Source: Micromonospora globbae (GTDB taxonomy: Bacteria; Actinomycetota; Actinomycetes; Mycobacteriales; Micromonosporaceae). From it: 64,000 nucleotides of DNA. Where the stretch lies: assembly GCF_003610785.1 (NCBI RefSeq), contig NZ_RAQQ01000001.1:310001-374000 (forward strand), in the 5' to 3' direction. Below are positions 8,155-18,700 of the stretch, one piece after another (position 1 is the stretch's first letter; each line of letters begins with the position of its first letter). The translations under genes were made by a program, and so were the position numbers. The notes beneath the pieces were generated by a model. It saw only the letters and a program-made list of their open reading frames with translations, had not been told where the DNA came from and did no database searches.

Positions 8155-10497
8155 CTACCGCCCGTCGTCGCCCCGGGCCGGCCCGAGGGAGAAGAAGTCC
8201 TCCTCCTCCTGGGCCAGGTGCAGGCGGAGCACGGCGTCCAGCCCGTACAGGGCGGCCAGCAGGTCGGGCACCTCGTCGGGGCGCAGCCGGCCGTCGGCGT
8301 GCGCGGCCAGGTGGCCGCCGATCCGGTCGACCAGCCGCGTGATCTCCACGTGCCCGCGGCTCATCGTCGAGGTCGCCTCGTCGCTGCCCAACGGACCGGC
8401 CAGTGCCGGGTAGAGCTGCCGCTCCTCACCCGCCGCGTGCGGCAGCACCCGCGCGGTCAGCCGGCGGTGCACCTCGCGCAGCGCCGGTACGCACTCCGGC
8501 GCGTCGGGCCTGGTGGCCACCAGGTCGGCGGTGTCGCGGACCTGGGCCAGCACGTCCCGCACGGCGGCGTGCTCACCGGCGTACCGGTCGAGCAGGTCCC
8601 GGGTCTCCGGCGGGACGTCACGCCGACGCAGGCCACCGCCGAGGGCCCGCAGCGCGTTGACGATCACCAGCACGTCGATGCCCTCCTGGAGGAACGCGCC
8701 GGCCACCGGTGGCAGCCGGCCGGCGGCGGCGGCGACCATCGCGACGACGGCCAGACCCATCCCGACGGTGGCGCTCTGCACCGCGATGCGGCGCGCGTAG
8801 CGGGCGATCTCGACGGCGTCGGCGAGCCGGTCCAGCCGGTCCACGGTGAGCACCGCGTCGGCCACCTCGGAGGAGGCCGTGGCCCCGGTGGCGCCCATCG
8901 CCACACCGACGTGCGCCTCGGCCAGCGCGGGGGCGTCGTTGACGCCGTCGCCGACCATCACGGTGACCGCCCGACCGGACTCCGCCCGGACGCGGTCGAC
9001 CTTCTCCCGTGGCGAGCACTGGGCGATGACGTCGTCCACCCCGACGAGCTGCGCCACCTGCCGGGCGGTACGCGGCCGGTCGCCGGTCACCATCACGAGG
9101 CGGCGCAGGCCCGCCTCCCGGAGCCGGCGCACGGTACGCCGGGCGTCGGGGCGTACGGGGTCCTCCAGGAGGACCGCGCCGAGCGGGCCGCGGTCGTCGC
9201 TGACCCAGACGGTCGAGAGGCCGGCCAGCTCGGCACGCTCGCGCACCCGGCGTGCCCACTCGGGTGGCTCACCGGCGAGCTGGCCCACCCGCACCCGCCG
9301 ACCCTCCACCCGGCCGGTCACCCCCCGCCCCGGCTCCTCGGTGACCTCCGCCGGCTCCGCGAGCCGCAGCCCCCGCTCGCGGGCCTGCCGCACGAGCGCC
9401 GCGGCCAGCACGTGCGGGGAGAGCTGCTCGACGGACGCGGCCAGGCGCAGCACGTCGTCCCGATCCCCACCCGGCGCCACCACCGTCTCGGCGGCGCGGG
9501 GACGGCCGACGGTGAGCGTGCCGGTCTTGTCCAGCAGCAGGGTGCGGGCCCGGCCGAGCAGTTCCAGCGAACCGCCCTCCCGGACCAGCACCCCGCGCCG
9601 GGCCACCCGGGACAACCCGGAGACGATCGCGATCGGGGTGGCCAGCAGCAGCGGGCAGGGGGTGGCCACCACCAGCACCGCCACCGCCCGCAGGAACTGG
9701 CCGCTGAGCAGCCAGGCGATCCCCGCCAGCGCCAGCGTGAACGGCACGAACGCGGCGGCGTACCGGTCGGCGAGCCGGACCGTCGGCGCCTTACGGGCGG
9801 TGGCCTCCTCGGCCAGCCGGACGATCCCGGCGTACGTGCTCTCCGCCGCGTTCCTCGTCGCCCGCAGCCCGAACCCGGCGCCGGCGTTGACGACGCCGCT
9901 GGCGACCTGTTCGCCGGCGGCCCGGTCGACGACCTGCGACTCGCCGGTCACCACCGACTCGTCCAGGGTCGCGGCCTCCTCGACCGTCCCGTCCACCGGC
10001 ACCACGTCGCCAGGGCCGACCAGCAACCGGTCCCCCACGGACACCCGGTCCAGCGGCACCACCTCGATCCCGCCGGCCGGGGTACGCCGCCGGGCCTGCC
10101 GGGGGGCGCGTTCCAGCAGCGCGCGCAGGTCACGGCTGGCCCGGCGCTGCGCGTACCCCTCCAGTGCCTGCCCGGTGCCGACCATCACGGCGATCACCGC
10201 GCCGGCCAGGTACTCGCGGACCAGCAGCGTGCCGACCAGCGCCAGCACGGCGATCACGTCCACGCCGAACTGCCGGCGCCACAGCTGGCGCAGCGTCGCC
10301 CACGTGGCCGGCACCAGCGCCACCACGGTCACCGCCGCCCAGACCAGCTGCGCGGGCCCCCGCAGCCCGGCCAGCCACAGCCCACCGCCGAGCAGCACGG
10401 CCAGCGTGAGCAGGGTCAGCGGTGCCCACTGCCGCCAGTCCACCCGGCGCCCGCGCACCGGCCGCTCCGGCACGCACTCGCGCGGCTCCGCACCCAC
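8155..10497 (-). CDS. P1B-type metal ATPase with C-terminal hemerythrin domain (P1B-5-like)
   Basis: 780-residue transporter exporting a transition metal at the cost of ATP. Visible motifs: TGES (184-187), the membrane metal site TPCPL (279-283) in place of the usual CPC/CPH, the phosphorylated Asp323 in DKTGTLT, SPH at 360-362, TGD at 471-473 and GDGVND at 516-521. There is no N-terminal heavy-metal domain. Residues about 630-770 form a hemerythrin-like helix bundle (H643, H687 with E691, H716, H760 with E764/E765), a likely di-iron site. TPC plus hemerythrin is the signature of P1B-5 ATPases, which are linked to nickel and iron export; a nickel enzyme gene (sodN) is also in this window. The start is uncertain (GTG 10497). 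Confidence 0.9.
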   Translation of the reverse strand: MGAEPRECVPERPVRGRRVDWRQWAPLTLLTLAVLLGGGLWLAGLRGPAQLVWAAVTVVALVPATWATLRQLWRRQFGVDVIAVLALVGTLLVREYLAGAVIAVMVGTGQALEGYAQRRASRDLRALLERAPRQARRRTPAGGIEVVPLDRVSVGDRLLVGPGDVVPVDGTVEEAATLDESVVTGESQVVDRAAGEQVASGVVNAGAGFGLRATRNAAESTYAGIVRLAEEATARKAPTVRLADRYAAAFVPFTLALAGIAWLLSGQFLRAVAVLVVATPCPLLLATPIAIVSGLSRVARRGVLVREGGSLELLGRARTLLLDKTGTLTVGRPRAAETVVAPGGDRDDVLRLAASVEQLSPHVLAAALVRQARERGLRLAEPAEVTEEPGRGVTGRVEGRRVRVGQLAGEPPEWARRVRERAELAGLSTVWVSDDRGPLGAVLLEDPVRPDARRTVRRLREAGLRRLVMVTGDRPRTARQVAQLVGVDDVIAQCSPREKVDRVRAESGRAVTVMVGDGVNDAPALAEAHVGVAMGATGATASSEVADAVLTVDRLDRLADAVEIARYARRIAVQSATVGMGLAVVAMVAAAAGRLPPVAGAFLQEGIDVLVIVNALRALGGGLRRRDVPPETRDLLDRYAGEHAAVRDVLAQVRDTADLVATRPDAPECVPALREVHRRLTARVLPHAAGEERQLYPALAGPLGSDEATSTMSRGHVEITRLVDRIGGHLAAHADGRLRPDEVPDLLAALYGLDAVLRLHLAQEEEDFFSLGPARGDDGR

Positions 10498-10594
10498 CTG
10501 CGGATCGTCTCAGTCCCCGTGCGGGTCGGCCGGCCAACCGGGCAGATCCCCCGCCCGCGACGCCCGGCGCTGCCGTCCTCCGCCCGGCGGCCCC

Positions 10595-11398
10595 TCAGCC
10601 GGCGCCGACGTACCGGGCGGGACTGACGCCGAGGTGGCGCTTGAAGTGCCGCGTCAGGTGGGACTGGTCGTAGAACCCGGCGGCCGTCGCGGCCAGGGCG
10701 GGAGGGTGACCGGCCAGCAGCAGCCGCCGCGCACGCTGGACCCGGCGGCCGGTCAGGTACAGGTGCGGTGGCAGCCCGTACGCCCGGGTGAACACGCGGA
10801 CCAGGTGGGTCGGGTGGGCGTGCAGCAGCTCGGCGGCCTCGTGCAGGGTGATGCCCGCCTCGGTCCGGGCGTCCAGCAGCTCGCGCAACCGTACGGCGAG
10901 GCGGTGCGAGGGCGGCGGCACGGCGGGCGGCGCGTGCCCCCGCAGGTGCTGGTCGAGCCGTTCCAGGACGAACGCGAGGCGGCTCTCCGCCTCGAAGGAC
11001 TCCCCGGGCCGGGCGAGCGCCTGGTGCAGCTGGTGGACGCGGTGGCGCAGCAGGTGGTCGGACACGTTCGGCCGGTCGACGGCCGCGCCGGCGAGCCCCG
11101 CACCGAGGAGCGTCGTGTCCAGGTACAGGACCCGTTTGCGGAAGCCGTGCGCGGTGGCGGCCCGGCCGTCGTGCGGCACGTGCGGCGGCAGCAGGGTGAC
11201 CGAACGCCGCAGGACGCCGTGCCGGTGCCGGTCGAGGTCGAAGCGGATCGCCCCGTCGTCCACGATCAGCAGCGTCCAGACGTCGTGGGTGTGGGGCGGG
11301 TAGGCGTGGTCCACGAAGTGGGCGTGGAACACCTCGGTGATCCCCCGCACCGCCGGCCGCCAGGCACTCACCCGCGTGTCCGCCGCCGGTCCGTGCAC
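10595..11398 (-). CDS. AraC-family transcriptional regulator
   Basis: 267 residues. An N-terminal AraC-type cupin (HAHFVDHAYPPHTHDVWTLLIVDDG, LLPPHVPHDGRAA) should bind a small ligand; the C-terminal 100 residues hold two helix-turn-helix motifs (TLHEAAELLHAHPTHLVRVF and LAATAAGFYDQSHLTRHFKR) ending with the family closing LGVSPARY. GTG 11398 starts the homology. Divergent from the DUF2000 gene with 49 bp between them, so it probably controls that gene and itself. Confidence 0.85.
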   Translation of the reverse strand: MHGPAADTRVSAWRPAVRGITEVFHAHFVDHAYPPHTHDVWTLLIVDDGAIRFDLDRHRHGVLRRSVTLLPPHVPHDGRAATAHGFRKRVLYLDTTLLGAGLAGAAVDRPNVSDHLLRHRVHQLHQALARPGESFEAESRLAFVLERLDQHLRGHAPPAVPPPSHRLAVRLRELLDARTEAGITLHEAAELLHAHPTHLVRVFTRAYGLPPHLYLTGRRVQRARRLLLAGHPPALAATAAGFYDQSHLTRHFKRHLGVSPARYVGAG

Positions 11399-11447
11399 GC
11401 TAAGAACGTACAAGACCGATCCCGGCCGCGGGAGCAGGCTCGACGTC

Positions 11448-11870
11448 GTGAACGAACCCATCCGCTTCGACACCAAGATCGCTGTCCTGCTCCGCGACGA
11501 CCTGGCGACCTGGCAGCGGCTGAACGTCACCGCGTTCCTGGTCAGTGGCATCGCGGGCACGACGCCGGACCTGCTCGGCGAGGAGTACCGGGACGCGGAC
11601 GACACCCGCTACCTGCCGATGTTCCGCCAGCCGGTCCTGGTCTTCGCCGGCGACCGCGACGTGCTGACCGCCGCGCACGACCGCGCGCTCACCCTCGGCG
11701 TACCCCTGTCGATCTTCACGCAGGAGCTGTTCGGCACCGGCAACGACCGCGACAACCGGGCGGCCGTGCGTGCGGTTCCCCGCGACAAGCTCGACCTGGT
11801 GGGGCTGGCGCTGCACGGCCCGCGCAAGGCCGTAGACAAGGCGCTCAAGGGGGCCACCCTGCACCGCTGA
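11448..11870 (+). CDS. DUF2000 family protein
   Basis: 140 residues matching DUF2000 (IRFDTKIAVLLRDDLATWQRLNVTAFLVSGI, then YLPMFRQPVLVFAGD and a PRDKLDLVGLALHGPRKAVDKALKG C-terminus). The family has a peptidyl-tRNA hydrolase-like fold but no proven activity. AraC next to DUF2000 is a recurring pair. GTG 11448 is only 49 bp from the AraC start. The stop codon lies in the loop of a terminator hairpin. Confidence 0.8.
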   Translation: MNEPIRFDTKIAVLLRDDLATWQRLNVTAFLVSGIAGTTPDLLGEEYRDADDTRYLPMFRQPVLVFAGDRDVLTAAHDRALTLGVPLSIFTQELFGTGNDRDNRAAVRAVPRDKLDLVGLALHGPRKAVDKALKGATLHR

Positions 11871-11877
11871 GCGGTGC
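11861..11877 (+). terminator. Hairpin spanning the DUF2000 stop codon
   Basis: GCACCGC-TGA-GCGGTGC: a perfect 7-bp stem with the stop codon as loop. A second GC-only palindrome follows immediately. It sits between convergent genes, so it may serve both. Confidence 0.55.
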
Positions 11878-11945
11878 GGGGTGGCCCGGGCGGGCCCCGC
11901 GGGCCCGGCGGCACCGGTCCGTCGCGGGCCGCCCGGACGTGGCGG

Positions 11946-14900
11946 TCAGCCTGCCGGCAGCACCCGGATCCCCTGTACCGCGAGGTCCCCCGCGTCCCGG
12001 AGCGGGTCGAGTCGCAGCCGCAGCAGGTGGGCGGCCTGCGCCGGGATCGGCACCCGGTAGGTGTGCGTGCCGGCGACCGTGTCGAACACACCGCTGCGCG
12101 ACTCGGCGAAGCCGCCCTCGGTGGTGGCCCAGAACACCTGGCCGGCCCCCGCGGTCGACGACTGCATGACGATCTCGACGACCGCTCCGCCGGTGAGATC
12201 GACGTCGACGGCCGGCCCGACGAGGTACGGGTCACCGCCGGTGGACGAGAACCGCAACGCGCCGCCCGACACGGTCAGGGGGGTCACCTGGTTGGCCGCC
12301 GTCCACCCCTCGGCGTCGCCGTCGGTCTCGAACTCCCACGCGGCGAACGCGTTCGCGACCTGCACCGTGACGGCACGGGTGATCGTCTCGCCGCCCTGGC
12401 CCTCGAAGCGCACGGCGAGGTCGTACGACCCCTCGGCCGCGCGGGCCGGCGCCGTCACCCGGACCGGGACGTCCCACGCGACCCGGCGGCCGTCGGACTC
12501 CACCGCGACCGGGACGCTGGCCGGGTCCACCGTCCATCCGGCCGGTGCCTCCGTCGTCAGCGTCCCCACCAACCGGTCGGGTGCCACCCCGTCGATCCTG
12601 GCCCGGACGGTGCTCGTCGCGCCGGGAAGCACGGTGGTCCGGACCGGGTCCACGGTCAGGTCGTACGACGTGACCTCGGCGCCCCGTTCCAGGTCGAGCG
12701 TCACGACGCGCTCGGGCCGCAGGCGCACCGGGCCGAGGAGGCCGGACGCGCGGGCGTTGCCCTGGATCGCGTTGGCCTGCGTGTTGGTGACCGTGACCTC
12801 GATCGTGTTGGCGCCGGGCCGCAGCCGGTCGGTGACGTCGACGACGTACGGGCGCGCGTCGACCGGGGTGGGGCGGTCTCCGTTGACCGACACCGAGGCC
12901 AGCTCACGGACGTCGCCCAGGTCCAGTTGGACGCGTCGCCGGTCGGCGAGGAAGCCGGCGGGAACGTCGACCTCGCGGGTGTAGACCCCGGAGCCGGAGA
13001 ACCGGGGATCGAGGTCGGTCCAGCTGCGCAGCGGGCGTTCGACCGTCCGCGCCCCGTCGGCGTCGAACCGGAACGCCCAGTCGCCGTCGAGCGTGATCGG
13101 CTCCAGCGGGTCGGTGACGGTGGTCCGCGCGGCGTACTGCCGACCGCCGAGCCGGCCCACGGCGTACAGGGCGCCGGGCTCGTCGGCGACGAGTGTCGCG
13201 CGGACGCCGCCGCGCGCGGCGGTCACGGCCGTCACCTCCGCGGCGTTGGTCGCGGTCAGGTGCGGTGTGCGGGCCGCGACGTACGCCCCCGGTCGGAACA
13301 CCACCCAGGTCGCCTCGTACGGGTCGAGGTCCAGGTCGACGGTGCTCGATCTCGCGCCGGTGCCGTACACCGGCGCGACCCGGCGCTCGCCGGTGTCCGG
13401 GTCCCACAGCTCGGGCACGCCGGCCACGTCGAAGTCCGCCGTCGTCCGCACCGCGTCGTCGGTCAGGTTCACCAGCAGGAAGGCGTGGTCGGCGCCGCAC
13501 TGCACGTGCCGCACCCGGACGGCCGACGTGGGCGGCGTCAGGGTGACGCCCGCTGTCACGCGCTCGCGGACGACCTCGGCGAGCCGGCTGCGATCCGGCA
13601 GGAACACCGCGAGGCCGCCGTTGCGATGCGTCACCCGCGACTCCCGCGGCGCCTGCGGGTCGGTGCCGAACAACGCCGTCAGCCGCTGGCGGAGCTGCGC
13701 GTCCCGGCCCTTCGCCTCGTGCGTCGGGAGGCCGTCGACCGCGACGACGGTGCCGCCGGTGCGCACCACCTTCTCGATGGTGTCGAGCGCCGCCAGCGAC
13801 AGCACCGTGGTGCGCGGCAGGACGAGCGCCTGCCAGCGCTGGTCGCGGAGCGTCAGGTCACCGTGGTCGACGTCGAGGTCCACACCCAGGTCGGGGTCGC
13901 CGGCCAGCGCCAGCTCGTCGAGGTAGTCGAAGTCGAGCTGCGCGTCGAGCAGCGTGTTCGACGTCGCCTTCCACGACGCGTCGACCGGCCCCAGCGCCGG
14001 CCCGTTGCCGGCGAACCCCCGCACGTCCCACGGCGTGCCGGTCGCCATGATCGACGAGCTCGGGTAGAGCACGCCGACCGGGTTGACCGGCCGGGCCCCG
14101 CGGGCCGGCTCGGTCAGCCGCCCGACGTACGCCGAGTACGCGCCGAAGCGCGGCCAGAACAGGTTCTGGAAGAACTCGCTCGGCGGGGACTCCGACGCCC
14201 GCTGCCCGTCGATCGAGTAGTAGAAGGCGTGGTTGTCGATCAGGTCGACTCCCCCGGCCGCCTCCCAGGCGACCGTCCGGCGCATCTCCTCGACGGTGAG
14301 GTCCCAGCCGAAGGCGCCGAAGGTCTCGGCCAGGTTGCGGTCGCGGCCGAACAGGTGCGCCACCGAGGAGTTGAGCTTCGGGGTGACGGCGGACGTGTCG
14401 AGGCCGCTGATCAGGTCCATCCCGGGCAGGTGGTAGTGGCGCTGCATCTCGAACCAGCTGCCGCCCTCGATCAGCCGGTGGCTGCCGAGGTCCTCCTCGA
14501 CCAGCGGGTTGGAGATCAGGGCGATGCCGTGCTCCTCGGCCCAGCGGGCGAGCGGCGCGGTGTGCGCCTCGTTGTACCGGTCGGACAGGGCGTCGTGGTA
14601 CGCGACCCGCACCCGCGTCGTCCGGGCGCCGGTGTCGTACCACAGCGCCGCGAGGTCACGGGTCAGGTCGTAGCCGGCGTTGCGGGTCAGGTAGGCGCGG
14701 AAGCCGGGGGTCCAGGCCACCGATCCGCGTGAGTCGGCGCCGCCGCGGCCGTCCGGGAAGTTGTTGTAGAAGCCGGGCTCGTCGTTGAAGATGCCCTGGA
14801 TCGTGGTGCCGAAGTGGTCACCGACCCGGTCGGCGTACGTCTCGTGGGTGATGTCGATGAACTTCGCGGTGACGTCGGGGTTCAGCATGTCGACGTACGG

Positions 14901-15716
14901 CTCGTCCGGCTCCAGGTCCGGGTGGTAGTTGAGCAGTGGGCGCTGCACGAGCTGGACGAGGCACCAGTCGCCCTCCGGCGCGGTCCACGTGATCCGCCCG
15001 TCTCGCGGGGTCAGCTCCCGCACGGACTCCCCGTCGAGCGCGACGCCGCGCGCCTGGCCGCCGGTCACGCAGGAGCCCTGCCCCGCCTTGCGGTAGGCGA
15101 GCGCCGCGACCAGTTCGTCGTCGACCGGGCCGGGCCGGTCCTGCACCGGCACCGGCTGGTCGTACGTGGTGCCGCCGGCCACGTCGTCCGCGATGGGGGT
15201 GAGGTACCACGGCACGTAGGTCGGGTCCGCCTCGACGGTGCGCCCGTCCACCGTGCCGCCGCGTACGGTGCGGCCGCCGGCGAAGCCGCTCGGCCAGTTG
15301 AGGTCGTCGTACAGCCAGGCCTTCATGCCGCGCCGGGCCGCCTGCTCGACGGCGTACTCCACCTTGTCGAAGTAGTCCGTGGACAGGTAGTAGTCGTTCT
15401 CCGTCACCCCGAACTCGCCGCCGAGGCCCTGGCGGGGGTGGATGAAGAACTCCTCCACGCCGCCGGCCCGCATCTCGTCGAGCTGGCGGGCGAGTTCGGC
15501 CTCGGTGAGTTCGCCGTTCCAGAACCAGAACGCGTGGGGTCGGCTGGTGCTCGGCGGAGCGGTGAACGCGGCCGGGTCGAGCCGGCCGGTGCGGGCGTCC
15601 CACTCCGGCTGCGCCGCGGTGCCGGGGCGCTGGGCGAGCGCGGGCTGCGGCGCGGCGACGAGCAACGCCGCCGTGGCCAGCCCGACGGCGAGCCGCCGCA
15701 TCCGTCGCGCGGTCAT
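11946..15716 (-). CDS. Exported GH106-like alpha-L-rhamnosidase / glycosyl hydrolase
   Basis: 1256 residues with a signal peptide (MTARRMRRLAVGLATAALLVAAPQPALA), so secreted. The N-terminal 700 residues resemble GH106 rhamnosidases: RPHAFWFWNGELTEAEL, GVEEFFIHPRQGLGGEF, AWLYDDLNWPSG and FNDEPGFYNNFPDG, with acidic residues suited to catalysis. Around residues 850-1000 there is a GH2-like sugar-binding beta-sandwich (LDLGDVRELASVSVNG), followed by NEW3-like and other beta domains. The ATG overlaps the stop of the upstream GH78 gene by 4 bp, so the two are co-translated and probably act on the same rhamnose-rich polymer or glycoside. Confidence 0.85.
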   Translation of the reverse strand: MTARRMRRLAVGLATAALLVAAPQPALAQRPGTAAQPEWDARTGRLDPAAFTAPPSTSRPHAFWFWNGELTEAELARQLDEMRAGGVEEFFIHPRQGLGGEFGVTENDYYLSTDYFDKVEYAVEQAARRGMKAWLYDDLNWPSGFAGGRTVRGGTVDGRTVEADPTYVPWYLTPIADDVAGGTTYDQPVPVQDRPGPVDDELVAALAYRKAGQGSCVTGGQARGVALDGESVRELTPRDGRITWTAPEGDWCLVQLVQRPLLNYHPDLEPDEPYVDMLNPDVTAKFIDITHETYADRVGDHFGTTIQGIFNDEPGFYNNFPDGRGGADSRGSVAWTPGFRAYLTRNAGYDLTRDLAALWYDTGARTTRVRVAYHDALSDRYNEAHTAPLARWAEEHGIALISNPLVEEDLGSHRLIEGGSWFEMQRHYHLPGMDLISGLDTSAVTPKLNSSVAHLFGRDRNLAETFGAFGWDLTVEEMRRTVAWEAAGGVDLIDNHAFYYSIDGQRASESPPSEFFQNLFWPRFGAYSAYVGRLTEPARGARPVNPVGVLYPSSSIMATGTPWDVRGFAGNGPALGPVDASWKATSNTLLDAQLDFDYLDELALAGDPDLGVDLDVDHGDLTLRDQRWQALVLPRTTVLSLAALDTIEKVVRTGGTVVAVDGLPTHEAKGRDAQLRQRLTALFGTDPQAPRESRVTHRNGGLAVFLPDRSRLAEVVRERVTAGVTLTPPTSAVRVRHVQCGADHAFLLVNLTDDAVRTTADFDVAGVPELWDPDTGERRVAPVYGTGARSSTVDLDLDPYEATWVVFRPGAYVAARTPHLTATNAAEVTAVTAARGGVRATLVADEPGALYAVGRLGGRQYAARTTVTDPLEPITLDGDWAFRFDADGARTVERPLRSWTDLDPRFSGSGVYTREVDVPAGFLADRRRVQLDLGDVRELASVSVNGDRPTPVDARPYVVDVTDRLRPGANTIEVTVTNTQANAIQGNARASGLLGPVRLRPERVVTLDLERGAEVTSYDLTVDPVRTTVLPGATSTVRARIDGVAPDRLVGTLTTEAPAGWTVDPASVPVAVESDGRRVAWDVPVRVTAPARAAEGSYDLAVRFEGQGGETITRAVTVQVANAFAAWEFETDGDAEGWTAANQVTPLTVSGGALRFSSTGGDPYLVGPAVDVDLTGGAVVEIVMQSSTAGAGQVFWATTEGGFAESRSGVFDTVAGTHTYRVPIPAQAAHLLRLRLDPLRDAGDLAVQGIRVLPAG

Positions 15717-18700
15717 GAGTCGCTCCCCTCGGTGAACCGGTAGCTGCCCGAACCGACCTCGACGCGCAGGACGTCGCCGTCGCGCGCGACGGCGCGCACG
15801 CCCGGCGCGCCGGCCACCGGCCGCCCGCCCTCCCGGACGGCCGCGTCGGCGGGGATCTCGATCGTGGCGGTCGTGTTGACCGGCACGGTGACCTCCAGGG
15901 TGAGATGGCCGTGGCGCAGCGACCACGCGGAGGTGATCGTGCCGTAGGCGCTCTCGTACGAGGCCCGCGCCGAGGTCAGCCCGCCTCCGGGCTGCGGCGC
16001 CACGCGGAAGTGCGCGTACCCGGGGCTGGCCGGGTCCGGCTGGATGCCGGCGATCGTGCGGTACATCCAGTTGCCGACCGCGCCGTAGGCGTAGTGGTTG
16101 AACGAGTTCATGCCGACGTCGCCGAAGCTGCCGTCCGGCATGATCGAGTTCCACCGCTCCCAGATGGTGGTGGCGCCCTTGTCGATCTCGTAGCCCCAGG
16201 ACGGGTAGCTGCGCTGGTTGACGAGCCGGTACGCGACGTCCGTGTGGCCGGTCGCGGTGAGCACCGGCAGCAGGTCCGGCGTCCCGAGGAACCCGGTGGC
16301 CAGGTGCCAGTCGTGCCGTTCGAGGTTGGCCACCAGGTGGTCGGCGGCCTCGTCGACCAGGTCGTCGGGGATCAGCCCGAACGACAGCGCGATCACGTAG
16401 CCGGCCTGCGCGTCGCCGGGGAGCCGGCCGTCGGCGCCGACGTACCGGGCCACGAACGCGTCGGTGACCGCGTCGGCCAGCGCCGCGTACTCCTGGGCGT
16501 CGGCCGTGCGACCGATCGCGGCGGCCATCTGCGACAGCAGCCGGGTCACGTGCGCGAAGTACGCGGTGCCGATGAGGTCGCGGGGGGTGTTGTCGTCGAG
16601 GTTCAGCCAGTCGCCGTACCCGGCGTCGGGCCGGATGTAGCCGTCGCTGTTCGCCTCGAGGTAGTCGATCCACGCGGCCATCGCGTCGTAGTTCTCCTCG
16701 ATGACCTCGGTGTCGCCGTACGTCTGCCAGACGGTGTACGGCACCGTCACGCCGGCGTCCCCCCAGCCGGCGTTGCCGCCGCCCACGACCGGGACGTACG
16801 GCGCCACGTCGGTGAACGCGCCGTCGGCGCGCTGCGCGTCGCGCAGGTCCCGCAGCCACTTGTCACCGAGGAACGTCGACACGTCCATGTTGAACGCCGC
16901 CGTCGGTGCGAACACGTTGATGTCGCCGGTCCAGCCCATCCGCTCGTCGCGCTGGGGGCAGTCGGTCGGGACGCTCAGGAAGTTGCCGCGCTGCGACCAG
17001 ACGATGTTGCTCTGCAACTGGTTGAGCATCGGGCTGGAGGTCCGCAGGGAGCCGGTCACCGGCGTGTCCGTGCCGATCACCTGGCCCACCACGTCGTCGG
17101 GACGTGGCTGTCCCGGATAGCCGGTGACCTCGACGTACCGGAACCCGTGGAAGGTGAACACCGGGTCGACCGTCTCGATGTCGGCGCCTGAGGCCGTGTA
17201 GTGGTCGGTGGCCTTGGCCGAGCGCAGGTTGGCGGTGTAGAGCGTGCCGTCCGGGTTGACCTCCTCGCCGTAGCGGATCGTCAACCGCTGCCCCGGCTCC
17301 GCGCCGCGGACGCGGACGCGCGCGGTGCCGACCATGTTCTGGCCCAGGTCGAAGACGTACGTGCCCGGTCGGGGCTGCGTCATCCGCCGCGTCGGCAGCT
17401 CCTGCGTCACCCGCACCGGCGGGTCGGCCTGCGCGACGAGTTCGGCGGTCACGCCGGTCTTCTCGACGGCCCGCTCCCAGCCGCTGTCGTCGTAGCCGGG
17501 GCGGCTCCACCCCGGGGTCTCCTCGCGCGCGTCGTAGTCCTCGCCGTCGAGCATGTCCGAGGACCGGATCGGCCCCCGCGTGCCGCGCCACGAGGTGTCC
17601 GTCACCACGGTCTGGGTCGACCCGTTCCGGTACGTGATCTCCAACTGGCCGAGCACACCCGGCAGGTCGCCGTAGAGGTTGGGGCCGTAGATCGCGACCC
17701 GGCCCGCGTACCAGCCGGTCGACAGACGTACGCCGATGGCGTTGTCGCCGGCGCGGAGCAGCCGGGTGACGTCGTACGTCTGGTACTGCACGCGCTTGGT
17801 GTAGTCCGTCCACCCGGGCGCGAAGCGGTCCCGGCTGACCATGCTGCCGTTGAGCCGCACGTCGTAGACGCCGAGCGCCGTGACGTACAGCCGCGCGCGG
17901 ACGACGTCGCGGCCCGCCCGGAACTCCTTGCGCAGCTGGGACGTGCGCTCGTCCTGCACCTCGACGGTCGGGCTCCACCGCACCGTACGGTCGCCGGCGA
18001 CCGGCTGTCCGTCGGCGTACGCGCTCCCGTGCTCGTACACGTCGCCGGTGTGGCTCCACCACCCGGCCGTGCCGTCGAGGTCGGACATCTCCAGGTAGTA
18101 GGTCCCCGGCTCGGCCGGCCGGTCGAGCCGCACCTCGCCCCAGGCGTTGTCGGGGTGGTCGACCAGGCGTCGGGTCGCGAGCACCGAGCCGGTCGGGCCG
18201 TCCCGGCGCAGGGTCACCGTGAAGTCGGAGTCGGCGGTGTTCCACGTCGGCATGCGTCCGGCGGCCGCGTCGAAGGGCCGGTCGGCGGTGAACGTCTGCC
18301 CCAGCGTGTGTCCGGACCGCAGCGAGGCCGGGTGGTCCTGCTCGGCGCTCTCGGTCGGCAGCCACGTGGCGACGTCGCGGGCGATCCAGTCCGCCGACCA
18401 GTCGGACTCCTCCAGCAGGCCGGTCTCGAACCACGCCACCGGCGCCGGGCCGGCCGCACGGCCGGCGGCGTCCCACACCTGGACGGTCCAGTAGTAGCGG
18501 CTGCGCGAGCGCAGCTCAGGGCCGCGGTACGCCACCTGGGTGGAGTCGCGGGCCTCGACCCGGCCGCTGTCCCACACGTCGGGCCGACCCGCGTGGAGCC
18601 GGCTCGGGTTCGAGGCCACCAGGAGCCGGTAGGCGCCCTGCGCCTGCCCGCGGCGCGTGGCCTGCAACAGCCAGCCGAACCGCGGCGTCGGGTCGTCGAT

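Noticed and set aside
8218..12169. Long plus-strand open frames opposite the metal ATPase and AraC genes
   Set aside because: Antisense to a gene with complete P-type ATPase motifs; composition is that of GC shadow frames.
11946..16859. Single 1637-residue protein extending past the GH106-like start
   Set aside because: The first 380 residues are antisense-like filler overlapping the GH78 C-terminus; a signal peptide and ATGA overlap mark the true start at 15716.
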